Part shown: positions 12,271-25,380 of the stretch, piece by piece
Position numbering within the stretch: position 1 is the stretch's first letter
How the letters are laid out: each line of letters opens with the position of its first letter
Assembly: GCA_948567375.1 (NCBI GenBank)
Contig: OX419756.1
Span: forward strand, 2,857,001-2,921,000
Length of the DNA stretch: 64,000 nucleotides
Source of the DNA: Lunularia cruciata
Lineage: Eukaryota > Streptophyta > Marchantiopsida > Lunulariales > Lunulariaceae
Reading direction: 5' to 3'
Translations under genes and position numbers: made by a program
Notes under the pieces: model-generated
The model's database searches: none
What the model saw: the letters and a program-made list of their open reading frames with translations, nothing else
Told to the model about the DNA's origin: nothing

Positions 12271-14210
12271 TCTGGGTTCATTGACACTGATTTACTCTGC
12301 CTTACATGGCGATGCGGATTTGCACCTGGAGCTGGCGTTTCTTGCACCTGCTGCGATAGGCGCAAAAGTGGAATTTAGATGTCACTCATATCACACCACA
12401 GCTATCAATGAATCCAGGTACCTGCAGTTGCTGTTCGTTATATCGGCCGGTCAGCTTGGACTAAGTGCCGGAACACATTCAATTCTTTGGACTCTGGTCT
12501 GCACAATCACAGATGACCTGCACGCACCGTGATGTAATTTGGTCCCCACCGTGCAAATGCTTCCTGAAGTCGCATTCCGTATTGATAAGTTTTCTTGACG
12601 ATCCATACTAAGAGCTGGTCCCTATTGTTTGAGAGATTTTCATGCATCTCGTGATGATCTGTTCACTGGGTAGTTCAAACGCAATGGTAAGACTATCCCC
12701 TGGCTGAGCCATTTAGCCTCCTAAGTAGAAAGGATGAGAATAATAAAGGTATGGTTTGTTTGGACAGATCCACTAGATAATATTCCACAGTTACAGATTT
12801 AAAATTTGCTACTGGGGGAGCCTCCCAAAAAATGTGCTACTTTTTCAGATCTACTAATGGAGTAGAGTGTCGGAAACATTCAAAAGGGGCTGTTGTATAG
12901 ATAACCTGGCGAATGAGTGGTGGTGCAGCATCTGGAAAAGACAGGAGAGGTTAAATAAGCCAGACAGAAACGATGTGAGCATTGCTTGTTCCATGACCTT
13001 TGCTTGCATCCAGCCAAACAAAATCAGGAGATTCAGAACCGTAGATCACCAGGACTTGCATAGCTCGGATATCTCAGGTGTAGTGGGGCAGATCTCTCAT
13101 ATAGACTCTATTGGGGTTTAGCCTCATTTTACCTTTTTCATCTATCCCTTGTACGGCCTGATGGGGTCTTCCCATCCTTCTTTTTTTTCTACGCGTTCAT
13201 CCTTCTTCTTTGAACCGTTATATTTCAACCCAAACAATATCAATCCTCCAAAAGCAGACCCTGGATTTGCATCACCCCACTGTGTATACACTGAATGACT
13301 GACCGATTCTTGCCCACAATCAATCGCGCAAACTCATCCAAAGTCATCCGAAGGGCAATCCTGTTTTAGACAGGAGTACTTCTGATTAAAACTTCCCTGA
13401 TCCAAGCTTGAGAGAAAGCATGTTCAGATCAAATGAAGCATACTTGCTCTGTAAGTTACTTGAAGTGACACACCCTGTTCTAGTTAGATGTTCAAAAATG
13501 ATACACACCTCAAGTGGCTTTGGCTCTTGCAAAATGAGTTGAAACGTACGTAAAGTCGCATCCCTGCTTTATGGCCAAGACCTTACAAACATTCTTGCAC
13601 TTCGGTGGAGACATCAAACTGCATTGAGCACCGCGTACGAACTTGCAGTAGATAGCCCTCTTCGGCGTTTCCATTTTCCACTAGATATTTAGCCCAGATT
13701 TTTCAGAAGCTCGCACATTTTGGTGGACTATGGATCTACCCAAATGCACGAGCATCTCAAATCTCAAAAGTCTACAGGCATAAATAATAAATCGATAACC
13801 CAGATATTAAACCAAGAAGCTCTCTAATAGTACTATCCAGATGATGAACCGAAATTCCCTCGCCCTTCAAGACATTTGCATCTCACTTCCAAGACCATTG
13901 TGCAATTTCGAGCCGAGCTCGACTAGCATGTCTACTCTGTCTCGGATAGTTGTGCTATTGTCATCGTTAAACGCATAGACGACAACCAAACATCCACGTC
14001 CACGGCATCAGTCCACAGCGAAGAGAAAGGATGTCCAGACTCGCTACCTCTCTCTGCGTATATTTCTCCTGCCTGTGTGATCGTCCAAGTTACAACGAAG
14101 CATGTCAATGCTCACTCTCGTAGCAGTCGTTCACGGCTACGAGGATCATAGACGCCTGGCGTGCCCCAACCCGATTTGTGTGATAAACACAAACACACAC
14201 AGACACAATG
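12271..14210. repeat. Repeat block P, copy 2 (diverged, shorter)
   Basis: Diverged copy of the 2621-5575 block, closest to the copy at 32331-34900. It carries the minus-strand Cys-rich segment (about 13500-13675) and an internal insertion of Q-like sequence (13030-13210: GACTCTATTGGGG, CTTGTACGGCCTGATGGGG). It ends at about 14210, where the P-specific right part is missing and Q-tail sequence follows. No functional gene seen. Confidence 0.55.
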
Positions 14211-14990
14211 AAACAAGCGTACTGGATATACGTTGAAATGTTTTGAAATTTTGGTGAATCGGCCTAAACCAAAACCATCTTTGTCGCACTCTCGTGAATC
14301 TATTTTCTACACTCAGTCTTTGTTTTCAAGCATCTGGTTTGCTGCTGGCGAATATTGCAATCAATTAAGTGGGAGAGACTAAGTGGGTTTAAACAAGAAT
14401 TGTTTTGAAAGTATTCTTTTATCTTCACGCAAGTGTCGACAAGTCAGCAAGGTAAGAATCAGTGAGGATTTATCTTTGAAGGAGGTTTCTTACAGGTAAC
14501 CTTAGTGGGAAATCGTATTGGATCGTATGTACTGGATAATCTTTACTTTACATTGAGTATAGTACGGGAGTTATTTAAACCCGTGGCTTCTTCAGCTAGT
14601 TATATCTAATACTAAGAAGAACATGCTCCAAAATCAATGTAATTGATGAACTCCGGTGACCATACTATTACTCGAGAGGTTATGATAAGTCTTGGAATTG
14701 ACGCAGGTAATAAATTTAAACCGTATCCATTAACGACGACCCAAATTCTTTATTGTTTGGAGCGTTATGTTGCACCCTAAAAGAACAAGATATTGGTCCC
14801 TAATCTTTTCACCTTTCCGGAAGTGTTTCAAGCAATTGGGGGCGAAAGAATTATATGGAGGGAGAAGAGCACCACGGGTATCATACACGTCACCCAATCC
14901 TTGGTAACTGACTCTCTCACTTTGAAGGGTATTGTCTTTTGGTTTCACTAGTTGGAAACGCATGCTATGCATGAGGTAGTGTGTCGAACC
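14211..14990. repeat. Block Q tail
   Basis: Short copy of the end of block Q, matching 55570-56345 closely (GGCGAATATTGCA, AGTGGGAGAGACTAAG, GTAATTGATGAACTCCGG). It includes a broken version of the conserved peptide-like segment noted at 8560-8850. No intact gene. Confidence 0.6.
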
Positions 14991-16760
14991 TACCTTGAAG
15001 AACTGTCCGAATAAGCCTTTTAGAAAAAGTACTATCTAGATCCTATTAGAATGGATGGTATATTTTCTATGGTTGACATATATTTTTATATATGATTTTT
15101 TTAAATTTGGTGTTTTCTATCATGAATATATAGTTAAATTTATCTTGAAATAGATCAATATATTATTTTAAGTATATCAGCATAGAATAATTCTGGAGTT
15201 ATTGTTGAAAGATTTAGAGCTTATGGTTTGGACTTTTATTAAGGACTGTATATAATGATAAGAAAATTTAAGATAAAATTTTTACGTTACATCTGAGTCA
15301 TTATTAAATAAAAAAAATTTAGATCAAAATTTATTAGAATCTTATTTTATCGACAGTACATTCAAATTCTATATTATGAATATTTGAGTTAATAACTTTT
15401 CTTAATATTTATCAACTCCTAACGCATGATACAAATTGCTTACTTTACATTCATCTTCATCGTTGACGTTTATTGCAATGGTAGTATACCTACTTGTTCA
15501 ATACATGTGCATAAATAAATAACATAACATAACATAAAATTGAATATACAATATTCATCACAATCTAGTTGCAACTTGCAACTCTATATTCTTTCCGATG
15601 CTAAACTATCTACTCATCTACCATCAGATATTTTTAAATATTTTCATAGGCATTCCATAGGATTGGTATATCTACTTAAAAACTTTCTGGGTGGTCACAT
15701 CTTCCACTACTTCTATTAAATATTATAGATATCCAAACCATTTTATATAGAGGTCTTTGCAAGATGCTTTCTTTGATTTCTATAAAGAGACAACTTTATG
15801 TAGTTATCATATATAGTAGTAAATATTAACTTAAAAATGGAAATAAATAATCTAAGATACTTGAAAAATAAATCAAATTTTTCTTTTAGATAAATAAAAA
15901 TTCAGATTAGGATGATATTTCCATATATTATCAATATGTTTATTGTGACAATATATGTAATAATATGGAGTTAGTAGAGCTTAATGAATTAGTAAAATAA
16001 ACTAAATATAACAATGAATTCTTAAAATTTTCTAGAAGCACCTGAAGAAACTTCTTGACAAAAGGTTTTAGAAGTACTTTGGAAGCTTCTTGTTTGGAAT
16101 TTTTTAGGTACCTTCCGAGGAGTAGGTAACTTATATCCCAAGATAACAGTTAGCTTAGCTTGTACACTTAGTAGGTAGCTTCTAAAAGGAAATTTCTTTG
16201 AAAGCTTCTTGGCTAGCTTAACTTGCACTCCAAGAAGGCAATTTTGAGAGGGAAGCTTCTTTGAAAGCTTCTCGAGAACCCTGTATTTTTTCATTATAAA
16301 TACCAAAACCCAATAGAAGGAAATTTCTTTGAAAGCTTCTTGACTAGCTTAACTTGCACTCCAAGAAGGCAATTTTGAGAAGGAAGCTTCTTTGAAAGCT
16401 TCTCGAGAACCCTGTATTTTTTCATTATAAATACCAAAACCCAAGCTCATGCCAAGCATTCAAAATTGTTAGGAAATTCAATTTTGAGATATTATGTAAC
16501 AACACATCACATATACCATTAAAAGAACATCAAGGACAACTAGATATAACATGGTTCATTTCATATCTTGAAAGCTACCTCCATGGCAATATAGTCCCAT
16601 ACCCAACACTATATTAATGCAACACTTAGAATATATATGTTTAGATAGGATAGTCATACATCACACTCCTCTTCTTGACTATCTACCATCTAAACTCTCT
16701 AGCCTATGCAAAATTGAGTACCATATTAACAATATGTGACTTGTATTCTATGTATTCTAT
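14991..16760 (-). mobile_element. copia LTR-like AT-rich region, copy c
   Basis: Homologue of 8881-10511, with the same order of landmarks (AGTTGCAACTTGCAACTC, ATATGGAGTTAGTAGAGC, TGCCAAGCATTCAA, ATATAACATGGTTCA). The purine tract and LTR start are lost in a small deletion at about 16740-16780. It contains a 131-bp tandem duplication covering the TATA-like region. A minus-strand open frame at 16306-16022 is low-complexity LTR sequence, not a gene. Confidence 0.55.
16186..16447. repeat. 131-bp tandem duplication inside copia LTR
   Basis: Two units beginning AAGGAAATTTCTTTGAAAGC at 16186 and 16317, nearly identical. Each contains CATTATAAATACC, so the duplication doubles the presumed minus-strand TATA region of this LTR. 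The equivalent regions at 10020-10150 and 26560-26700 have one unit. Confidence 0.85.
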
Positions 16761-16800
16761 TCTAAACAATATGTAGGCTTGTATTCTATCTAAGCAACAC

Positions 16801-19085
16801 AACCTCTGAAAACTATTCAGCTGTATTATTGTGATTAGCAATACTGAACGTTGAGTAAGTTCATGCATAACTTGAACTTCTTAATAGGAACATGTTTAGT
16901 TAACATATCAACTACATTAACCTTTATATCTACATTTTGCAAATTTATCTCTCCATTTCTCACCACTTCCTTGATAAAATAATGTTTTACATCAATGATA
17001 TATTTGATTCTTGGCAAATTTAATAGCACTTTGGCTATTATAATAAAGTTTGGAATTCATTTTTGGGATAAGTTTATCCTTGGCTAATCCTTGTAGCGAT
17101 ATTGCTTCTTTAGCAACCTCAATGGTTACCATATGTTCTGAATTTATAGTGGAAAAAGCAGCACTTTGCTAGAGAGTAGACTTCCAAGTTATTGGACCAC
17201 CAACAACTATAAATATAAATTTTGTTGTAGACCTTTGGTTATCCAAATCTCTTGCAAAATAGGAATCTACATGCCTTGTAATTACTCCTTTTTTGTCCTT
17301 CTCCACATCAAAGATAATGCCAATATTTATAGTCCCTTTCAAGTAACAAAGTATATACTTCACAACTTCCATGTTGAATGTTGTTTCCTTGGATTTGCCG
17401 TATATCAACTCATAATACTCAAAACATATGAGATGTTTGGTGTGTTACAGGTCATTGCATACATTAGACTTCCAAATGAGACTAGCATAAGGACTATCTG
17501 ACATTAATTTTCTCTCTTTGTCATTTGATGGATATTGTGCCAATGATATCCTAAAATCACTTGCCAATGGAATGCTCACAAGTTTTGCATCCTCCATACC
17601 AAAACTCGCAAGTAATCTTTTCAAATACCTCCTTTGAGATATCCATAATTTTCCCTGCTCTTGTCTTGGTGGGTTTCAATCCCAAGTACACACTTTGATA
17701 AAAGTCCTTCATATCAAACTCCTTACCAAGCTATGCTTTCAATTTCTCCACCTCACCATATCTTCCATGACAATCAACATATCATCCACATATAATACCA
17801 AGATAATTGAAATCAAGAACTCTAGATCCATATATCTCCTTGAGGTACACACAATAATCTGACTCACTTTTATTGTATACATGCTGCAAAATGAAAGCAT
17901 AAAATTTCATGTACAATAGTCTTGGACTTTTTTTTTGTCCATAGAATGACTTTTGTAACCTGCAAACTAGGGTCTCATTCCTTGGTACCATAAAAACCTT
18001 CAGATTGATGTATGTAAATCTCCTCCAATTCCCCATGTAAAAATGAAATTGTAGCATCTAGTTGGTCCAACTCCAAGTTATGCAACATAACTATTGCAAA
18101 CAATGCATGAATTGAAGAGATTTGTACCATTGCTAAAAATATCTCATTCAAGTCAATACCTTCGTTTTGACTATAATGCTTTGCTATAGACCGTGCTTTG
18201 TATCAATGTCCACCTATTGTGGAATTCCTTCCTTCCTCCAAAATACCCATCTGCAACCAATAACCTTCTTGTTCATAGGTAATTTTCCAACTCTCTAAGT
18301 TTGGTTTTGTGCCAAAGACTGCATCTCCTCTTCCATTGCATAGTATCATCTTTGACACTTATGATCTTGCAGTGCCTCTTCATATGAAAATGCTCATCAT
18401 TCTCCATAAGAAGACATAGAGTACAAATGAATCATCAAATCTCTTTGGAGTCCTTCTATCCCTATTTGGATACCTACATTCATGTATAACTTTTGGACCT
18501 TGCTCTTTTAGTGGATCACTATGGACATCTATAAGAGGTGAGTTGTCTTCAATTCCAACATCAAACTCTATCATAATAACATGTGATTGAATTTTTTTTC
18601 TTTTCTTCAAACATAGTAGTCAACTCCATCATACTAGTCTTATCAAAAACTACATTTCTACTTACAACAAGGCAACACCTTTTTGGATCCCATAATCTAT
18701 ATCCCTTTTTATCATTCTCATGTCCTAAGAATATATATTTTCTAGATTTGGGATCTAACATGGCCATAACTTCGCTTTTATTGAACTTTGCTTTTATCGA
18801 ATATGGATATAAGTTATACATCCAAACACTCTAAGTGAAGAGTAATCAGCAAGTCAGCCTATCCATTTTTCTATAGGTGTTTTACACTCCATATCAATAA
18901 AAGGAGAAATGTTTTACCAAATGACAAGTAGTTTTCACAACTTTTGCCCAAAAACTCTTATTTAATGTGGCATTGCTTACCAAATTTCTTGCTTTCTCCA
19001 AGAGTAAAATTTATCCACTCTATCAAAACAGTTTGTTGAGGAGTATTGGGTGTGTTAAAGTGTTGAATTAACCCTTAACTCTTGC
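16801..19085 (-). pseudogene. copia pol remnant, copy c
   Basis: Near-duplicate of the remnant at 405-2360, offset by about 16.47 kb. Integrase tail at 18821-18561 (IFLGHENDKKGYRLWDPK), RT at 18057-17782 (KSFYGQKKSPRLLYMKF), RT end at 17408-17169 (VKYILCYLKGT) and RNase H tail at 17029-16835 (NVVDMLTKHVPI). It has the same truncation point upstream of the integrase tail and its own frameshifts. The shared breakpoints show it was copied as part of the 16.5 kb duplication and is not an independent insertion. Confidence 0.85.
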
Positions 19086-22000
19086 TCACACAACAGCCAT
19101 GAATGAATCCCAGCACCTGTAGTTGCTGCTCGTTACCTCGGTCGGTCAGCTTGGACTAGTGCTGGAGCATGTTCGATTCTTTGCTTTCTGGTTGGCACAC
19201 CCGCTGGGTTCATTGAACTGATTTCCTCCGCCTTGCGTGGCAGTGCGTATTTGCACCTGGAGCTGGTGTTTCGTGCACCTGCAGCTCTGGTTAGCACACC
19301 CGCTGGGTTCATTGAAACTTAATTCCCTCCGCCTTGCGTGGCAGTGCGTATTTGCACCTGGAGCTGGTGTTTCATGCACCTGCGACTATCGCTTCAGGTG
19401 CAAGAGTGGAATTTAGATGTCGATCAGTTCACACAACAGTCATGAATGAATCCCAGCCTCTGTAGTTCCTGCTCATTACCTCGGTCGGTCAGCTCGGACT
19501 AAGTGCTGGAACATGTTCAATTCTTTGGTCTCTGGTTCGCACACTTGCGGATGACCTGCACGCACCGTGATGTAATTAGGTCCCCACCGTGCAGATGCTT
19601 CTTCTTGGATTCTTACTCCAAACTGATAATCTTTCTTCACGATCCATACTGAGAGCTACCCCGTGTTGTTTGGCGAGATTTTTATGTATCTACTGATAGT
19701 TAGTTAACTGGGTAGTTTAAACGCAATGGCTCATGGCTCAGGCATTTAGCCTCATAAGTAGAAAGGATGAGAATAGCCTCATAATAAAAAGTATCGTTTG
19801 TTTGGTCAGATCCACTAGATAATATTTCACAGTTACGGGTTTCACACTTTCCTGTGGGAGCCTCCCAAAATGTGCTGCTTTATCAGGTCTGCTAATGGAG
19901 TAGAGTGTCTGAAACATTCAAACGGAGCTGTTGTATAGATAACCTGGCTAATGAGTGATGAAACATTTGGAAAGGACAGGAGAGGTTAAGAAAGCCAGAC
20001 TCTAACGACGTACGCATTTCTTGTTACATGGCCTTTACTTGCGTCCAGCCAAACAAAATCAGGAGATTCAGAACCTTTGTATTTCAACCCAAACAATATC
20101 AATCCTCCAAAAGCAGACCCTGGATTTGCATCGCCCCACAGTGTATACACTCAATGACTGACCCTTACTTGCGCACAATCAATCGCGCAAACTCGTCCAA
20201 AGTCATCCGAAGGGCAATCCTGTTTTAGACAGGATTACTTTTGACTAAAACTGCCCTAAACCAAGCTTGAGAGAAGGCATGTTCAGATCAAATGAAGCAT
20301 ACTTGTTCTGGAAGTTCCTTGACGTGACACAGCCTGTTCTAGTTAGATGTTCAAAAATCTAAACTTCCTAAGCTTTCAACTCACTTTGCTCTTGCGACGT
20401 GAGTTGAAAAGCACGTGAACTCGCATCCTTGCATTATGGCCAAGACCTCACAAACATTCTTGCACTTCGGTGGAGACATCAAGCTGCATTGAGCATCGTG
20501 TACGAACTTGCAGTAGGTAGTTCTCTTCTGCGTTTCCATTTTCCACTAGATATTTAGCCCAGATTTTTCAGAAGCTCGTACATTTTGGTGGACTATGGAT
20601 CTACCCATATGGATCTACCCAAATGCACGAGCATCTCAAAAGTCTACAGGCATAAATGATAAATCGATAATCCAGACATTAAACCAAAAAGCTTCTCCAA
20701 TAGTACTATCCAGATGATGAATCGAAACTGCGTCGCCCTTCAACACATTTGCATCCCACTTCCAAGACTATTGTCCAATGTTGAGCCGAGCTCGACTAGC
20801 ATGTCTACTCTGTTTCGGACAGTGTGCTATTGTCATCGTTTAACGCATAGACGACAACCAAACATCCACGTCCATGTCATCAGTCCACACCGACGAGAAA
20901 GGATGTCAAGACTCGCTACCTCTCTCTGCCTATCTCTCTCCTCCCTGTGTGATAAGTCCAAAGTTACAACGAGGCATGTCAATGCTCACTCTCGTATCAG
21001 TCGTTTACGGCTCCGAGGATAACAGACGCCTGGCGGGCCCCAACCCGATTCGTGTGATAAACACAAACACACAGACACCACAAGCCTACACTTCGAGCCC
21101 ACAGAAACTCTAATGCTCGCCCTCAAGCCATAACCTAACGAAATGAAGTCAATCGATCTTCTCGGAGTTTTACTCCGCTGACATCCTTAAAATCAATTCT
21201 GTAATTGTGACGACAGAAAGCCTAACTTCCTACTCGGTACAAGACACTCAAAACTGGATCAGTGCTCTACCTTCACTCTCCAGTCCCCAAACCGTACTCC
21301 TGAGAAGCACAAACATGAACCTGTGAAGTCTGATATGCAAAAACTCAGCAGACATTCACAAGACCAGGCTTCCTTCCCAGCGAGGTATCCAATGTCTGCA
21401 GCCAGGAAACCCTAGCTCTGATGATCAGATTTGAGTGCTCTCTTTTTATCCTCTCTCTCCTATAAAGACGGCCGGCAACAATTGGCAATGCCTACAGCAC
21501 ACAGTTCAGAGCCACAAGTCCTTCCTCACTGCGCTGGTTAGCCAAGGTTCATACATCCATCCATCGACGTTCATACATCATGGATACTTTAGGTCTAGTG
21601 GCTCTCTCAAGAGTTAGGTGCGGTTTAGATATTCACCCGTCATCTTCTCTCCTTCAATGTGTTTCCATTTAGGTTTGGTTTACCATACTCATTTTCTTTA
21701 TTCATTTATGAGTGTTGTTCAACCTATGACACAATGGTGGTCCATATGAGGTTCCATTTAGGTTTGTTTACCATCCTCATTTTCTTTAATCGTTTATGAG
21801 TGTGATTCTACCTTGGATGCAATATTGGTCCATATGACACTAGGTTCTTTTGGGATACAAAGATTAGTTATCTATAATGCAATCAAAGATATAGTGTTTA
21901 TTATAGCTCGTGGCGTTTGACACATTTGTCAAGGAATGCACGAGAGCTTATCATGTTAGGCGCTAGGGGTACCACTCTCACTCTCATACTTTGCAACATA

Positions 22001-22245
22001 TTCTAGACAACGTGTATCCATTGCTCTAATGAAGATAATGGTTGGTGCAATCCATGGGAGAGCAATCACATTAGGTGATGTTTCTTCATATGCTCCAATT
22101 GTGTGTAGACAATACGACTTGCATAGCTCGGATATCTTAGGTGTAGTAGGGCAGATTTTTCATATAGACTCTATTGGTGCTTAGCCCCATTTTACCTGTT
22201 TTGTCTCTCCCTTGTACGGCTTGATGGGGTCTTCCCATCCTTCAA
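19086..22245. repeat. Repeat block P, copy 3
   Basis: Close copy of 2621-5575. Differences include a 99-bp tandem duplication near its left end and small indels. The minus-strand Cys-rich segment is at about 20380-20545. No recognised domain and no long open frame. Confidence 0.6.
19188..19387. repeat. 99-bp tandem duplication in block P
   Basis: Two units starting CTGGTTGGCACACCCGCTGG (19188) and CTGGTTAGCACACCCGCTGG (19287). Each contains TGCACCTGGAGCTGGTGTTTC. Copy 1 of the block has one unit at about 2711. The duplication creates a spurious repetitive minus-strand frame at 19379-19146. Confidence 0.8.
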
Positions 22246-24102
22246 TTTTTCTACGCGGTCGCCTTCTTCTTTATTATAGCATAAGAGAATGAATACTTTG
22301 CTTGGAAAGAGTATTCATATGCTTTACAAACAATGCATGTTAGAGCATATTTATACTTGTGCCAAGATATCATGTGACAATAATGGATGTTATGGTTACC
22401 GATCATATGCATGATGTAGTTTTGGAGGGAGTGATTACTCATCCTCCTAGATGTGCGACAAGCAGAGTAAGGTCTCTAAATATATGGGTATACAATGAGG
22501 TCACTTCTTTGTTCCTCTAGCCTTGGAGTTATATAGAGCTATGACATAATGTTCAACACATTTGTCAAGGAGTGTGCTAGAGCTTATTGTTTTAGACATC
22601 ACCAAGTACCACTCTCACTCTCATATTTTGTAGTATACTTTAGAGAACATATGTCCATTGCTCTATGGAGAGCATTGGCTGGTGCAATCCATAGGAGAGC
22701 AATAATACTAGGTGATGTTTCTTTGAATACTGCAATAGTTTGTAGACCTTATAACTTGCATAACTCAAATATCTTAGATATGATAGGGTATTTTCTCATA
22801 TCAATAATATTGGAGTCTAATCCCACTTGACCTCTTTTGTCCCTCCTTGTACATCAAGTTGTACAAGGAAAGTATTTGATGGGGTCTTCCCATTGTTCTT
22901 CATGCGTTCTACAAGTTCGCCTTTCCCCATTAGTTACAAGTGGAATCCAGCCCCATGTTACATCTTTTGTTTCTCTTGTACAGCTTGACTGGTCTTTCAT
23001 CCTTTGTGTTTCCTATACGGTCACCTTTTCTCCTTTAGATATTACAAAAGGTGTTTTGAGAATCCTTTTCCAAATTCCAGAAATTACTTGTTGGGAGGTT
23101 CATACGATATCTCTTAAAATATTTTGGGGTATGAGGAAAATCCATTCATCTTACATAGAATAAGTAAGAAGAACTCACTTAACCTCTTGAAATCTTCTGG
23201 GTAATAAAACATGACCAAGTAAATTTTTTCAGGCTCCATGTGGTCCACAAAATTTAACCACCAAAAAAATGACCAGAAAAAGTAATAAAATAATTTCCAT
23301 ATGACATGTTAATTTTTTATAGTAATTTTCATAAATGTAGTGTATGTATTTTGGTGTATAGGACGTAATAAATAAGTTTATGGGGCATTATAGACATTCT
23401 TGAAATGTCCTCGTATACAAACTATTTTGAGAATGTCAAGACTTAGACCGGAGACTTGGACTTGGTGGTATCTATATGTGATCTTTTAATTATTAATATA
23501 ACAAATCATTTCTATCACAATCAACTCTTACCAGGTTTTTAACAGATTTTATCAAGAGAAGTCTTAGATGAAAAATCTAATTTTCTAATGTTCAAAGTGA
23601 TAATGAATTTTTAATTTTGAGGTGATACTCTTGTTAATCATAAATTGTAAAAATCCAACCCTAAACCTTAAATATATTGCTCTAAATCTTAAAAGGTTTA
23701 GCCATTGTTTGACCAAAACCCCAAGCGTGATATAACTTGGATAGGGTTACACTTCAATTATACTGGTAATATAAAGATTGATTTTAGTAATATAAAGATT
23801 GATTCAACTAAAACCCCAACCCGTTGTCAACCCAAACCTACCCACGGTATAATCTGACCGGGGTTACATCTCAGTTCTATGCCCCGTTGTAGAGATGGAT
23901 GCACCTCACATCTTGCCTGTTGCTGTGATGAATATAATGCAATGCCAAGCTATCAATTATTGGTTTTTTAAGCAATTTCATGAATTTATGTTAAACATCG
24001 ATGCGATTTGGGCTTTGAGAAAGAAGCCTACATGATCTAGGCTGCCCGGAGATCGGTTAGTATCAGTGACATTTTATTGTTGGGATAGCCCTTTACTCTA
24101 TT

Positions 24103-24444
24103 GAAGCAGGGTATGTTGATCTATGCTTATTCTTCTCAGAGTGTTTATGGGCATAGAGCTTCAATGCAAATACTATGTGATCACTAATGAATAATGAAAG
24201 AATCAAGATTCTTGACGAAGCAGGGTGTGTTGATCTATGCTTATTCTTCTCATATTATTTATGGGCATAGCGCTTCAATGCAAATACTATGTGATCAATA
24301 ATGAATAACGAAAGACTCAAGATTCTTGACGAAGCAGGGTGTGTTGATCTATGCTTATTCTTCTCATATTATTTATGGGCATAGCGCTTCAATGCAAATA
24401 CTATGTGATCAATAATGAATAACGAAAGACTCAAGATTCTTGGC
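24103..24444. repeat. Three tandem 114-bp units
   Basis: Units at 24103, 24217 and 24331, each beginning GAAGCAGGGT and ending ATTCTTG(A/G)C. Units 2 and 3 are nearly identical to each other; unit 1 is a little diverged. The same place in Q copy 1 (about 7694-7807) has one unit. Confidence 0.9.
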
Positions 24445-25034
24445 ATCAAATCCAACAAACATTGTATGGAGATAATAATTCTTTCACCAAATAAAATTTC
24501 TTTAAATGGGATGAGGATTGAAGCTTATCGATTAGAATTCACTCGTTATTGGCTTCTTGGAGTGTTTGCTTGATGGATACAAAGGTATAGCAAAGGTGTA
24601 ATAACTCTTTTGGATTCTAAAGGGTTTCTAAACTTAGAAAATGAATATGGTAGTCAATTTCAAATGATGGTTGTTGAACCATTGAAAGACACATAGATTA
24701 TTGTGGACATGAAAAGGTCACTAATTGACTATAGAAAGGATACAAATTAGTAAGTTGTTTCTATATACAATTAAATATCTCAATATAGATGAAGATCTAC
24801 ATATGTGAGTAGGACCTCAATTTATCGTGATATCTTGTTGATAATTTCTAAAACATAGGATTGCGGTCGTCGAATAGCACTACATATTGTGATACCCAGT
24901 TCTACTGTCGACCGGTTCAAATGATTACCGGTACAGGTGTAGTGTCCTAAACCAAAACCATTAAGAGTCTGCAAAACAATGTTTGTATATATCCATTCGC
25001 TATCCTTTGGTATTCTATTCAATTATCAATGTGA

Positions 25035-25292
25035 TTGATGAACTCCGGAGACCATATTACACGAGAAGCTTTCATAAATCTTGGAATTGACGTAAGTAAT
25101 GAATTCAAACCGTATCCATTAAAGACGACCCAAATTCTTTATTGTTTGGAGCATTATGTTGAACCCTACAAGAACAAGATATCGATCCCTAATGTTTTCA
25201 CCTTCCGGAAGTGTTTCAAGCAATTGGGCCGAAAGAATTACATGGAGGAAGAAGAGCACAACGGGTCATACACGTTACCCAATCCTTGGTAA
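25035..25292 (+). other. 85-codon open frame at end of block Q, unidentified
   Basis: Best-preserved copy of the segment noted at 8560-8850: GDHITREAFINLGIDVSNE, KTTQILYCLEHYVEPYKNK, FRKCFKQLGRKNY. The other copies are interrupted by frameshifts. It could be an exon relic of a duplicated host gene. Expression and function cannot be judged from sequence. Confidence 0.25.
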
Positions 25293-25380
25293 ATGACTCT
25301 CTCGTTTTGAAGGGTATTGTCTATTGGTTTCACTAGTTAGATGCCCATGCTATTCATGAGGTAGTGTGTCGAACATATCT

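Larger units (their letters stand above)
22246..25380. repeat. Repeat block Q, copy 2
   Basis: Close copy of 5576-8880. It has one unit where copy 1 has the 219-bp duplication, and three units of a 114-bp repeat where copy 1 has one. It contains the 93-codon open frame 22549-22830 (VPLSLSYFVVYF, GAIHRRAIILGDVSL). No recognised gene. Confidence 0.6.

Noticed and set aside
19146..19379. Repetitive minus-strand 77-codon frame
   Set aside because: Its repeat comes from the 99-bp tandem duplication in block P and has no counterpart frame in other copies.
24103..24444. CRISPR-like array
   Set aside because: The units are contiguous 114-bp tandem repeats without unique spacers, in eukaryotic DNA.
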